The translations under genes and the position numbers were made by a program. A stretch of 64,000 nucleotides of DNA, from contig NC_053392.1 in assembly GCF_905171765.1 (NCBI RefSeq), forward strand, positions 501,562,556 through 501,626,555, read 5' to 3'. Source of the stretch: Bufo bufo. Taxonomy: Eukaryota; Chordata; Amphibia; Anura; Bufonidae. The stretch's first letter is position 1, and each line of letters starts with the position of its first letter. Below, in pieces: positions 43,641 to 55,480 of this stretch. A model generated the notes under the pieces. It saw only the letters and a list, made by a program, of their open reading frames with translations, ran no database searches and had not been told where the DNA came from.

Positions 43641-44277
43641 CCCGTCCCCAGTGAGAACTCTCGCTCCTAAGGACTTCCAGCGTGGTTTCCCTCGCTTGCA
43701 CATGTCACCGGCCAGGATTGTGCGCTCTTGCAGAGGAAACGGAAGATTTTACAACTTTAATCCAGCTACCTGGACTATTTGCAGGGAATCCTGTGCGTCA
43801 TCGTAATCCAGGCAAGTAGCCATTCTGCATTGTTGCCCCAATAAAGGTTAGTGGAAAGCAATGTATTAATTATAGAAATAAACAGGGATATAAGAACTGA
43901 GACGACTAGGCATTGTTGGCAAACAGCAATTTAGTAGTCTGTGGAAAAGATACAAACACACGAGTTACGTGATTCATTACTATTTTTACACTAAGTAGTC
44001 AGCGCTGGTCTAAGTCTTTACTTTTGTATATCTACATATCTCCATTGGGCAATTAACCCTCTCTAGACCGGCAGCGACGAACTTAGAGTACAGCAACAGT
44101 GTACAACATCTCTCCCTTCTCTTTTACTGTGGTAGCGCGGGTATCTTCATTTGTTATGTATCTTATAGATCTACTTCTTTCGAACTTGCACCTATTTTCT
44201 GCCACCTTGCTCCTAAGACATAACCTGAGTCCCTAGCAGCAAAGTTCCACCTGCCTCGCAGTTGGGGCTGGGGAACA
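43641..44277. other. Probable PLE 3' region and non-coding DNA
   Basis: No gene. It follows the hammerhead-like motif and may still be PLE 3' sequence, but I cannot place its end. Confidence 0.4.
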
Positions 44278-44285
44278 TCTATGGG

Positions 44286-44722
44286 CAGTCTCGGACTGGG
44301 GTGCCTAAGGCCCACCAGTAAAACTTATATGGGGGGGTCCACCGTACGGATACATTCAAATATTACCTGCTCACACAGCAGCAAGATGCTACCAGATGAT
44401 AGAATATGGTGGTCTCTGCAGCAACTTTGAGAAGGTAGGTCCTGGGGAACACAGGATACTGGCAGCTTTCCTCTATACCTAGAAGTCATCTCAGCTCTGA
44501 TCGCGTCTATAATAATAAACTGGGGAGTTTCTTCAATAATCTATCAAGTTTTTTATATGAACATCAGCTGGTTGAGGTGCTGTACATTGAATATATGTAT
44601 GTAGTGCAGTAAGTCTACTGTGTTATGTGTCACTTGTGCAGGGGGTGGGAGACTAGGGGCCCACCTTGCTCATGGGCCCACCGGGGGATTCACCTGTACC
44701 CCTGTGGGCCAGTCCGAGCCTG
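44286..44722. mobile_element. hAT-type MITE with 8-bp duplication
   Basis: Ends CAGTCTCGGACTGG and CCAGTCCGAGCCTG (one mismatch) flanked by identical TCTATGGG (44278-44285 and 44723-44730). 437 bp, no gene. Confidence 0.92.
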
Positions 44723-44730
44723 TCTATGGG

Positions 44731-45646
44731 TAGCCTTAGAGTTACTAATTCGAATGGTAATGGAAGATGTTTAGCAGATTTACAGCTTCCTGGTACTGGT
44801 TCCAGACAGTGAACCTGTATTCTTCCTCACCTGTGTTTCCTTTCATCAGCATCTGGATCTTAATACTTTTGTAATGGGATCTAATTAAACATTTAGTATA
44901 TCCACTGAAATATTAAAAAAATTTTGCTGCATAATGTAACCTGATGTTTGTTGTTTTCTCTATTTCTCTGCCCACCATGCTGAGATTGTCACACATGCTT
45001 ACTTCCTTTCTTCAACTGCTAACAGCCATATTTACTTTTTGAAGCTATGAAAGTTACAGAGAGAAAGCTGCAGCAGAAAGAACACACTCAGTGAGCTCCT
45101 AACTTGTAATAAATCTAGCAGAGCAACTGGAGAAATGAATAGGAGGAGTTCTGGATCCATGTGAGGTACAGGGCTGGTTCTAGTTTTGGGATAAAGAGAT
45201 TGTCGTAGTATATGACGTCTGATTTAAATTTTTTACATTAATCATCGGCATAACCACTTTAGATCGCATGATTTATTTTCACTTATCTGGTTTTAGTTGT
45301 ATAATGTTCTGAACACACAGCACAATCAGGTCAGATGGTAGTGTCTTTTAATGTGTCCAGCATGTCAAGTAGTCACTTCATTGATGAACACATCACTATT
45401 GGAAGTTAAGGTTACTTTGAGGTCACATGTTTTGCATTATTAGGCCAATTGCCAAATCTCACGGCCGTAATCACAAAGCGTGAAAGGAATAACATTATGT
45501 CTACCTTCTCCTCAGAAGCACACACTGAAAACAAAAATTGATTCTTTATCATGAAGGATACCAAGAACAGTAAGTAGGTGTTTAAAACTCTGGACACCTT
45601 TGAGGTGATTTAAATTTTTTTTTGCATTGGCTGTATTATAAGATAA
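44731..45646. other. Non-coding, no element recognised
   Basis: Ordinary A/T-rich DNA. No gene or repeat that I can support. Confidence 0.5.
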
Positions 45647-45739
45647 CTAGCAGAAGGACCCGGCTTCGCACGGATATATCTATACATATTTCATTTTATG
45701 TTCCGTGTGTCGTAAAAAGATATCGACAGTTTCCCCCAT

Positions 45740-47930
45740 AACAGTGACCTCTACAGTGCCCGCCCCTTTAACATTGACCACCCCTTTAACAGTGACTTCC
45801 ACAGTGCCCGCCCCTTTAAAAGTGACTTTCACAGTGACCGCCCCTTTAACAGTGACTTTCACATTGACCACCCCTTTAACAGTGCCTTTCACAGTGGCCG
45901 CCCCTTTAACAGTGACCACCCTTTTAACAGTGACTTTCACAGTGACCGTCCCTTTAACAGTGACTTTCACAATGACTGCCCCTTTAACAGTGACTTTCAC
46001 AGTGACCGCCCCTTTAACAGTAACCACCCCTTTAACAGTGACTTTCACAGTGACCGCCCCCTTAAACAGTGACTTTCTCAGTGACTGCCCCTTTAACAGT
46101 GACTTTCACAGTGACTGCCCCTTTAACAGTAATCGCCCCTTTAACAGTGACTTTCACAGTGACCTCCCCTTTAACAGTGACTTTCACAGTGACCACTTCT
46201 TTAACAGTGACTGCCCCTTTAACAGTGACTTTCGGAGTGGCCGCCCCTTTAACAGTGACCGCCGTTTTATCAGTGAGTTTCATAGTGGCCACCCCTTTAA
46301 CAGTGACTTTCGCAGTGAATTCCCCTTTAACAGTAACCGCCCCTTTAACAGTGAGTTTCACAGTGACCGCCCCTTTAACAGTGATTTTCACAGTGGCCGC
46401 CCCTTTAACAGTCTTTCACAGTGACCACCCCTTTAACAGTGACTTTCACAGTGACCGCCCCTCTAGCAGTGACTTTCACAGTGACCGCCCCTTTAACAGG
46501 GACTTTCACAGTGACCACCCCTTTAACAGGGACTTTCACAGTGACCGCCCCTTTAACAGTGACTTTCACAGTGACCGCCCCTTTAACAGTGACTTCCACA
46601 GTGACAGCCCTTTTAACAGTGACTTTCGCAGTGACCACCCTTTTAACAGTGACTTTCGCAGTGACCACCCCTCTAACAGTGACTTTCACAGTGACCGACC
46701 CTTTAACAGTGACTTTCACAGTGACCACCCCTTTAAGAGTGACTTTCACAGTGACCGCCCCTTTAACAGTGACTTTCACAGCGACCGCCCCTTTAACAGT
46801 GACTTTCACAGCGACCGCCCCTTTAACAGTGACTTTCACAGTGGCTGCCCCTTTAACAGTGGCTGCCCCTGTGGTCAAAAGCCACTTCGCCACGGTGTTT
46901 TGGAGGGGCCTGTTTGCCTGCCTCCTGCCCCAGGATTATGGCCCATACTAACTTTGAAGGAGAAGACAGACCGGCCGCACAGCTTAAATCTGTGGAACTG
47001 TTTTGGGCAGGAAAGCCATGCTTGCAGCGGGCCAAATGTGACTTCCATGGAATTCGGGAACCCCTGCTCGGATCTGGGTGATTTTTGGATATGTTGTTCA
47101 CCCAGATCAGAGCTATCCATTGATGTATACATTATGGGGATATGTGGGGTTTTGAGGTGTTTTCTGTGTTTGGGGGAAAAATGTGTGTTTTCTGTCTGTG
47201 AGTGATTAAGTTAGCCCATTACGTTTGGTAATTGTATTTTGTTTATTGCGTCTCAGACAATGCCAGTGTGTTAGTTAATTGCTTCACAGACAATGCTCAT
47301 TGTATTTTGTAGATTGTGTTACAGACAGAGGGAAGGGGATTTTGTGTGCAATTGCTGGGAAGGTGTCAATACTGTAAATGCATGTGATTGGCTAAAATAT
47401 CTGTAAATGCATGTGATTGGCTAAAATATAAACTGTCACAGTCTTTTACAAGGCCCTAGGGGGAGTGTCCCTTGCTAGGAGACCTGCATAAAAGGCTGAA
47501 AAATAACCCATTAAAGAGTTCTGCTTGACCTCAAAATGAAGTGTCGTCTCGTTATTGGGGGAATTGGATTGTATGCTGATTGCCAGGAGTGTAAGCTGAT
47601 TGTATGCTTTTCCTGTTCAGCTGTTTCCAGTGTTCGTGTGTTTCCTGTTCCGGAGTTGAAGGATTCGGGTAGTTTGCAGTTCGGCAGACTGGTGCTTGCA
47701 GTAGCTGCCTGTGCATTGGAAAGGGGAATATCGCCTAAACGGTTTTTAACCTCTTGTGTGTAAAACGGTCCGTTACAGCCCCTTTAACAGTGACTTTCAC
47801 AGCGACCGCCCCTTTAACAGTGACTTTCACAATGACTGCCTCTTTAACAGTGACTTTCAGAGTGACTGTCCCTTTAATAGTGACTTTCACAATGACTGCC
47901 CATTTAACAGTGACTTTCAGAGAAATCCCA
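45740..47930. repeat. 30-bp minisatellite of Helitron copy 3
   Basis: Unit CCCCTTTAACAGTGACTTT plus CACAGTGACCG, about 40 units. It is more homogeneous than in copy 1. Because 30 is divisible by 3, all frames stay open and give false proteins of 10-residue period (for example PFNSDFHSDR on plus, TVKVTVKGAV on minus). Confidence 0.96.
46870..47776 (+). mobile_element. Solo LTR with GCCCC target duplication
   Basis: TGTGGTCAAAAG to GGTCCGTTACA, 907 bp, flanked by GCCCC (46865-46869 and 47777-47781). Inside: a 26-bp direct repeat (ctgtaaatgcatgtgattggctaaaa, shortened here) near 47375 and 47401, TATAAACTG, GCATAAAAGGC and ATTAAAGAG before a GTGTCGTCTCG stretch. This fits U3-R-U5. Size and layout fit either an endogenous retrovirus or a gypsy LTR. 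No internal sequence remains. Confidence 0.85.
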
Positions 47931-47935
47931 GTAGG

Positions 47936-48733
47936 GGTTAAAAGACCACTGTGCTGCCCCCTATTCCTAAAGCTTAGCTAGGCCCATCTTGCTCTATCTA
48001 TATGAACTGCCATCCAAGCATCCTTCAGGGCTCAAAATTATAACAATTCTACATATAATTATCCCTCAGAGTGTTAAAACTCAGATGAAGGAAGTGTATT
48101 TGTAAGTGCACTTTAATTATGAAGTAGGTTTATTATCCCTAATTGAGTGTCCACTGGGACATTTAACACCTTAGGCCTTCAAATACTCAACTTCTTGCCA
48201 TTATTTAAGCCTACATGTACGTTGTAGGTCTAAACATTTTGTGCATAATAAACCTGCTCCTTCAGAATGGCTAATATCCTAGCAACAAAGAAAAGCTGAT
48301 TATGTTATTCAAAAAGTACCCTTAGATGTGTTGTTTACCCCTGGTGACCTATTCTGCAGACCCCCTAGCATAGTCAGACCCAGAGTGGAAATCATACTTA
48401 CCTGATCCCACCGCTGGGTTTCAGATTCATCGCTGCCTCTCTGGTGCCACAGGTCTGGTGTCTCCCTGCGTCAACATCCAGTTGATGCGGGTCACATGGC
48501 TGCTGCAGCCAATGACTGACTGCAGTGGTGACACATCATCTATGTGTCATGTTACTACTTTTACCATGAAGTCTATCCGTTACCAGTAAACATACAAGAC
48601 CTGAAAACTGTGTTAGGCTAGTTACACACTAGCGTTAAGGAGATTCAGCAGGTTGGTCCGGGCAGGGAATAGCCTACAGGGTCTCTTTGGATCTTGCATT
48701 GCCAGAGACTACCATGAATGCTGTCCAGCCACA
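47936..48733. other. Non-coding, possible old repeats
   Basis: 48385-48560 has a CATACTTACCTGATCCC stretch and a GC-richer block that may be an old dispersed repeat. 48617 has ttacacactagcgttaag, a decayed terminus of the 62826 MITE family. No gene. Confidence 0.4.
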
Positions 48734-48737
48734 TTAA

Positions 48738-49604
48738 AGGCTATGTACACCTTTGGAGGCAATTTTTTGTTATGATTGCATTTTACTCATTTTCGGCTAA
48801 AACTCATTCTTTCAATCTGTCTTTATTAAAAATATTGAGCCATTCTGTCACAAAGGGTTAACTGTTTTTTATGGCTGTGTGACTGGTACTTTCACTTTGT
48901 GCCGGGTCATCTAATAAACCTTATCTCTAAACTACTGAGATGTCATGAACACTTATTTAAAGAGGACCTTTCACCAGAATAAAGTATCTAAACTAACTAT
49001 ACAGACGTGTAGAGCGGCGCCCAGGGATCCCCCTGCACTTACTGTTATCCCCGGGCGCCGCTCCGTTCGCCCGGTATAGCCTCCGGTATCTTCATAGTTA
49101 GGCTCCACCCAGGGGAACCTGCCGGCGTCTCCTTCTCCTATGCTGTAGCGCTGGCCAATCGCAGCGCTCAGCTCATAGCCTGGCTATGAGCTGAGCGCTG
49201 CGATTGGCCAGCGCTACAGCATAGGAGAAGGAGACCGCGGCAGGTTCCCCTGGGTGGAGCCTAACTATGAAGTTACCGGAGGCTATACCGGGCGAACGGA
49301 GCGGCGCCCGGGGATAACAGTAAGTGCAGGGGGATCCCTGGGCGCCGCTCTACACGTCTGTATAGTCAGTCAGATAAGAACTGAGTGTTTAGGAGGATTA
49401 GAGGGCAGAGATAAGGAGTCCCTCAGCTCCTGGTCTGATGGAAAAATACAGAAAATTCAAAGGGTGCTACTAGAGCATGTCAGCTGTGTACAGAAAAAAG
49501 GATTCCATATTTTTAATAAAGAGCAATTTAAAAAAAATATTTGTAGCCCAAAATGAGTACAATGCATCAATAAAAAAAAATGCCCCCAAAGGTGTACATA
49601 GCCT
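48738..49604. mobile_element. TTAA-flanked MITE carrying a nested palindrome
   Basis: Ends AGGCTATGTACACCTTTGG and CCAAAGGTGTACATAGCCT are inverted repeats that extend, with mismatches, about 65 bp. TTAA flanks both (48734-48737, 49605-49608), the site used by piggyBac and Kolobok elements. 867 bp including the inner palindrome. No gene. Confidence 0.9.
48993..49369. repeat. Near-perfect 377-bp palindrome (foldback element)
   Basis: Arms of about 185 bp meet at CATAGCCTGGCTATG near 49180. I find only about three or four differences between the arms (for example ggtatctt against ggtaactt, gccggcg against gccgcgg). GC-rich with GGCGCCC words. A single arm of the same family is at 14540-14770. 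Confidence 0.93.
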
Positions 49605-49608
49605 TTAA

Positions 49609-50930
49609 CTATAATGGGTACTGGCAGAGATCCAGCCGCAACCTGGCAAATATGCAGAGAATAAGCTGGACTAAAACTGCTGCATGTGACAGCGACCAGA
49701 TAATGCTAATTCTATATCTGCATGAAACTCAAATAGCAGTCATTCTAAAAAATATAATAATTGACTATTTATTGAACCATTATCACATATGCAAATTTAC
49801 TGACAAGAACCAATCCAGGCAAGATGTTAGATTTTCTGCCAAAGTCTCATGAAAGTGCTCCATCTACCTTCCTGCAATCTTTGTGTTACTATTGTTTCCC
49901 GTTATCTCTACAGCTGATTGAAGAATTGTAATTAATGTCCACAAAACAATCCATTTCCTTCCAGATTAGCAGTTCATTTCCTACACAAAATTGAACAGTT
50001 TTATCATAAAATATTCAGTATAGATATAGCTCCAAGCGGTTATCATAAATCCTGGAAATATTCCCTCCTTCAGCATAGTAGATGAAAAGTGACTGACTAC
50101 ACAATAGATGTCATTTATAGAACTCACGTACTGAAACGTCTTGAGTGCTTGTACATCGAGTAATGAGACAAATATGCAATGCATTTCATAGAATCAGGTT
50201 TATAATTTCTTGTATTATGGATTGTCAAGGACAGTCCTACAAGCTTTGCGTAAGTCTGGTATTCTACATACAGTAACTGGCTACAGGTCTCCGACATAGA
50301 TTTTCTTTTCCAACCCATTCATAACAGTTGTGGAGTCAATACATGTGGTGATGCCAACAGTTGCCCCTTAACAGATAAAACAGTGACAGACCCCGTAGGG
50401 CAGGAGGAAGTTGTCTAAAATTATAATGAAGCACCATGAAGATATTCCTTTAAATGCAACTCAGTAAAGAAACCTTGAGATCATTTCCCTCTGGCTTTTA
50501 GAAAATATAATAATTATCTCAAGGTTATTCCGACCTTGAACAGGTAATTGATTTCACAGCTTTTACCCTTATATTCCATACGAAATGTACAGTACATTTT
50601 TGAGGAGCATACGTTAAGTGATCTTGAAGGAAATCTGGAGCAGATCCATGTAGCACAACAGGAAAACTGCTGCAGTTTTTTTGCATGCCACTTTTTCAGA
50701 TGCCACTATCAACCACAGTTTTATAAAGAGGACCTGCCAGCTTTCCTGACGTATGCAGTTTACTAAATACTCAAATACCTCATGAAATAATCATTCTGGA
50801 TCCTTTATAAGTCAGTGATGTGCTCTTTCTCTGTTTTTTCCTCTATAAATGTATGAATAAATTGGCAACTGAGTGTTACCCTTACCATTTTCTATGGAGC
50901 ATGCCCCTATATAGTATAAGACTGTCCAAT
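49609..50930. other. Non-coding, no element recognised
   Basis: About 1.3 kb without gene or defined repeat. Confidence 0.5.
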
Positions 50931-50934
50931 CATT

Positions 50935-51095
50935 GCTGACGGCTACAGGCTACGGAGTACACACCAGGGTAATTCTAGTTCAGGCATTTATTAAAACAGC
51001 AAAATACCTTGTACCAGAGAAATCATGCACATCCATATGGAGACAGGACGTTTCAGTGCATCTTACCCCTCATCAGTACAGAGCTGGTTTAAATG
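50935..51095 (-). repeat. Possible PLE 3' fragment with decayed hammerhead-like motif
   Basis: On the minus strand CUGAUGA (51076-51070), a weak stem, then GAAACGUC (51054-51047), the conserved strand pieces of a hammerhead. Stem I and stem II do not pair well, so it is probably an inactive relic. Only about 150 bp look repeat-derived. Confidence 0.4.
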
Positions 51096-51505
51096 TCTTA
51101 GTTGCAGCTCAGGATGAGTGTACTGCTTCTCGCTGAAGATAAAGCAGTATATGGAGACTTATTTTTCAGGCATTCCTAATTAGATCAGGGGCAAGAACCG
51201 AAAAATAATGCTGTCTACAGATGTGTATCTGGGTTGGATGGTATGAGGTATTTTGCATATTTTGTTAACATGAAAAATTGCCTGAATAATATGTCTTCAA
51301 ATACCCCTGGGTCTCCTTAATGAGAAATACTGTAGTACGCCCCCTTATTTGCCCCCTTGAGATGACCAGATTACTGGGTCAGAACATTTATAAAATGGAA
51401 GACATTGTGGGTGTGTTCCCAGTATGCAGTAGTTAGTACCTACCTAGTGGTTCAAGAAAGGACAACATGTAAACTAGGAAACATCAACAGATCAAGGGTG
51501 AACAA

Positions 51506-51543
<38 letters not shown>

Positions 51544-51552
51544 GTATATATA
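51096..51552. other. Non-coding, with (TC)n microsatellite
   Basis: (TC)n at about 51510-51540 followed by a short TA stretch that served as target for the Tc1 copy. Nothing else seen. Confidence 0.6.
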
Positions 51553-51554
51553 TA

Positions 51555-52411
51555 CAGTACAGACCAAAAGTTTGGACACACCTTCACATTCAAAGAGTTT
51601 TCTTTATTTTCATTACTATGAAGGCATCAAAACTATGAATTAACACATGTGGAAATATATACATAACAAACAAGTGTGAAACAACTGAAAATATGTCATA
51701 TTCTAGGTTCTTCACAGTAGCCACCTTTTGCTTTGATTACTGCTTTGCACACTCTTGGCATTCTCTTGATGAGCTTCAAGAGGTAGTCCCCTGAAATGGT
51801 CTTCCAACAGTCTTGAAGGAGTTCCCAGAGATGCTTAACACTTGTTGGCCCTTTTGCCTTCACTCTGCGGTCCAGCTCACCCCAAACCATCTCGATTCAG
51901 CACCCCATCACTCTCCTTCATGGTCAAATAGCCCTTACTTTCAAAGTTTTCCCAATTTTTCGGCTGACTGACTGACCTTCATTTCTTAAAGTAATGATGG
52001 CCCCTAGTTTTTCTTTACTTAGCTGCTTTTTTCTTGCCATAATACAAATTCTAACAGTCTATTCAGTAGGACTATCAGCTGTGTATCCACCTGACTTCTC
52101 CTCAACGCAACTGATGGTCCCAACCCCATTTATAAGGCAAGAAATCCCACTTATTAAACCTGACAGGGCACACCTGTGAAGTGAAAACCATTTCAGGGGA
52201 CTACCTCTTGAAGCTCATCAAGAGAATGCCAAGTGTGTGCAAAGCAGTAATCAAAGCAAAAGGTGGCTACTTTGAAGAACCTAGAATATGACATATTTTC
52301 AGTTGTTTCACACTAGTTTTGATGCCTTCAGTGTGAATCTACAATTTTCATAGTCATGAAAATAAAGAAAACTCTTTGAATGAGAAGGTGTGTCCAAACT
52401 TTTGGTCTGTA

Positions 52412-52414
<3 letters not shown>
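51555..52414 (-). mobile_element. Tc1 deletion derivative with long terminal repeats
   Basis: CAGTACAGACCAAAAGTTTGG and its inverse at the right, flanked by TA (51553-51554, 52415-52416). 860 bp. The inverted repeats extend more than 200 bp and include the transposase C-terminal coding text on both sides (left 51700-51795, right 52197-52290). The middle of the gene is deleted. Confidence 0.92.
51696..52040 (-). pseudogene. Tc1 transposase remnant, N- and C-termini fused
   Basis: ATG at 52040-52038 gives RKKQLSKEKLGAIITLRNEG (helix-turn-helix region) to about 51935. Then, after a deletion junction, WGELDRRVKAKGPTSVKHLW and LLKLIKRMPRVCKAVIKAKGG run to the stop near 51696. The catalytic core (both Asp) is gone. 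Confidence 0.85.

Positions 52415-52456
<42 letters not shown>
52415..52456. repeat. (TA)n microsatellite
   Basis: About 40 bp of pure TA directly after the Tc1 element. It is probably the target, expanded afterwards. Confidence 0.95.
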
Positions 52457-52457
<1 letters not shown>

Positions 52458-55400
52458 CTCAAGCACCCTGGGCAAAGAGTCTCCCGAGCCCTGTAGGCCT
52501 AAACATCTGCCCATTTTTGGGATCCTCAGCTGTCAGGTTGATGTAAACTTTGAAAAATATTCAACTGTATCTGCTCCCAGACCACAGACTGGTAATTGTA
52601 GTAATTCTACATGAATTACGGAGGGACCCACATTTCCCACAAGGACAGGAACTCCAGCAGCAAACTAACACCACTCAAATAATTTACAGGTACTGTATTT
52701 AATGTTAATGTTTCATAATTTAATCATGAGAACCAGACGGGCTGGCCTACCAGATTACCAGAGGATCCTCTGGTGGGCCCAGGTTCTAATACCATAATGG
52801 ACTCAAAATATCACTTGCTTCTAGCATCTGTTTCTTAGATTCAAAACTTTTTAAACTTTTTCGATGATATAGGGGTTGGGCCTCAAGAATAATTTTCTCT
52901 TGTGGGCCCCAGGAACCCCAGACTGAAACGGGTGGGATCTCTTTGGTGGTATTATATGCATACTGCATATTTTTTGGACAGTTGTATGTGGGCTGTATAT
53001 GGTTAATATTGACAGTAGTACAGTATTATGTGGTCAAAAATAATCATAAAACTGTCTAAAATGACTTGCGGAGGGACCTTTACTTTGACATATTCCCTAC
53101 AATGACACCATGTTTACTATAGTATAGTACAAGGCTTATCTTTGTGCTCTGCTTTACTATTGAGCTACTATATTACTGTATGCAGGTTTTGCACATACCG
53201 ATCAGAGTCCAATGTTATTCTTAGAAACAAATTTGGTTCTGTACATAGGACCAAAATTATGAGTCTCATTCTCTTCATTCTAAGCGCTACAAGGATCAAA
53301 CAAGAAAAGCCTCAGTACTTCCTTTCTGAAGAAGCCAAATACCATAATACATCTTTGATGTTGAAATGCCCACATCTGCAGGCTTGTAGGTGATTTATGA
53401 GATGCATAATATTCGTGGTAGTTCAAGTGAAATAGGTAATGCCCCTGCTACGTAGGTGCCAAACAAAAACCCAAGCTTTCCTTTTTATCTCCTATGTGTT
53501 GGATGAAGCTGAAAGCTTCCAGATAGTTGCATTTTGACAGCTTGGAGTTACTGTTGGGAACAGATCCATGTATGGAAGCAAATGCACAAAAGAATAGATA
53601 AGCTGATATCCAGCTATGCAAACCATGTTTAGAGACACTTAAAGGACAAGCATCACAAGTCCTGTCTTTCTGGTAAATGAAGACTACCTATTGCATGAGG
53701 TCCTTTCTGCCTTCAGCCCAGGAAAGAGCTGCAGGACCATTAACGAGGTAAGTGAAATCAAAGGCAAAGAAGTGAATAATGTCAGTGTCATCTGTTTCCT
53801 GGTTACTAGGAGAAGCGCAGCCATCCTCTGTGTTGGCACTGGGATGTGTTTGAATTATGATGGCTTTTTGAATTGTGATGCCATGCTTAGCAGATCTCTG
53901 CAAGAACCTTACCATAGTCATACTAGGACTCTCATTTTCTCCATGCAGCACAGGGCTGACTGTGTATGCACTACAGCACATTCTGATAGATCTGGGAAAT
54001 AAGATTCAATCCCTTAGGACCATCTCTGTTTTTCTGTAGTTTTTTTGAACGCATGAAGACAAAAATGCCAATTTTATGCTTATAAATCCTGTGTAAGGCA
54101 TACAACAATTTCCTGTGCTTCAGAATAGACTCATGCCATGGTTTATGAATATTTGCCACCGATGAATGGTTATATATATATACAGCCTTTTAGATGTATG
54201 TATTAAACATGTTATTCCCCTTATGCACTGGTTTACTGAAGGGTATTGAAGATGACCTTGAAATCAGATTTTGAGCCTCTGCAAACAGCGTTGGGTGGTG
54301 ACCTTGTTAGGCCTGCAAGGTCATTTTGAATAATGTAGCCCGACATTAGACTAAAATATGAATGCTATGCTACATATAGAACATGATTAATAACTTTTTT
54401 TTTGTATGTAGTTGTGTGAAAAACATCTCAAATCAGAAATTTTTATAGTATAGATATGGTATTTATATATGTGCTTGTGCATCTTTGGATGTAGCCCCCA
54501 TAGTTATAGGATGACGTCAACATTGTCCAATTTCAGATATTAACCTAAGAGTATATATGTTATAATACAGTGTATACCTATAGTTTCTAAGGTTTCCACT
54601 GTAGTATGTGCACCACAGAATCATAGGGATACACAAGCTCTTCCAGTTCGGGATTGTTTAGTAGATCCTTCTGTCCTCCCGAGAGATGTAAATTGCGCCT
54701 CGTACTGTGGGCTGAGCTACATGGCCCTCTGACAGAGTTGTAAAGGATGTCTGTTTTTCTTGGCAGCCTATGGCAGTTCTTTTATTCATCCCTGTGGTAC
54801 ACAAAACTGTTACATCTTTTGTAGAGATCTCAGTCCAGCCAGCCTGATGCAATACACACGAATACAAAAGAGCCTGAATGTGCTGCCAGTGTGTTCCCAC
54901 AAGCTTCCTTCTGGAGAGCCCTCATCGAGGAGGCTCTATATTGTAACTTGCCGTTCTCTATCAGCATTTTTTCACTCAGCTTTTGTCTACATGACGCTGT
55001 GGCAGACATAAGAAAAGCAATATTCCCTGCAGCTGCGAACATACAGCTGAAAGGAACAAAAAAAACATTATGAATTGATGCGCAGACAAAAAAAAAAAAC
55101 AGCTTTATTCATCAGAACTCTTTCAGCTTAAATCTGCTTTCCCAAGGTTTCAGGGATAAATATCGTTCTTTTCCCAAAATACGGTTCTTTCAGATGCTTC
55201 AGGCTCAATAATGGACTTGTTCCCACCTTAGGAACCTGTGCGACTTCAGTTGTAGGGGATGCTCGCCGTAAATCTAGCCTATCATACTTGTACAACATTT
55301 CCATGGTTCATATAACTAATGGGATGATGTAGAACTTCAGTCAGTAGTTGTGAGAAAGTGGTAAAACATGATAAAGGTTTGGTATATATTTGAAATGTCT

Positions 55401-55480
55401 GAACAATGGGAAATGGCTGAAGTGAATTATGTTTAAAAAGACATTTTACTCATCTTATTGATTGCTTCAAGCCAGGTTAA
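52457..55480. other. Longest stretch without recognised element
   Basis: About 3 kb. 52740-52930 may be an old hAT-type MITE (GGGCTGGCC start, GTGGGCCC words) but ends are unclear. 53690-54000 and 54660-55070 have moderately open frames on both strands with no motif, splice-site context or resemblance that I recognise. I do not call them genes. If the window holds host single-copy DNA, it is most likely here. Confidence 0.45.

Larger units (their letters stand above)
45647..47935 (-). mobile_element. Helitron 3' part (copy 3), split by a solo LTR
   Basis: The 3' end CTAG (minus strand) is at 45647-45650, followed by the same terminal block as copy 1 (ACGACACACGG, AAAATGAAATA in reverse). The minisatellite fills 45740-46869 and 47777-47930. 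No 5' TC end of the copy 1 type was found on the right, so that end is lost or different. Confidence 0.85.

Noticed and set aside
48385..48420. ATACTTACCTG resembling the 5' end of U1 snRNA
   Set aside because: Only the first 11 bases agree. The following sequence does not match U1 stem-loops and no snRNA promoter element is visible.
53688..54002. Overlapping open frames on both strands, about 100 codons
   Set aside because: No motif, no splice context and no resemblance to a family. The lengths are expected by chance in 3 kb of DNA.
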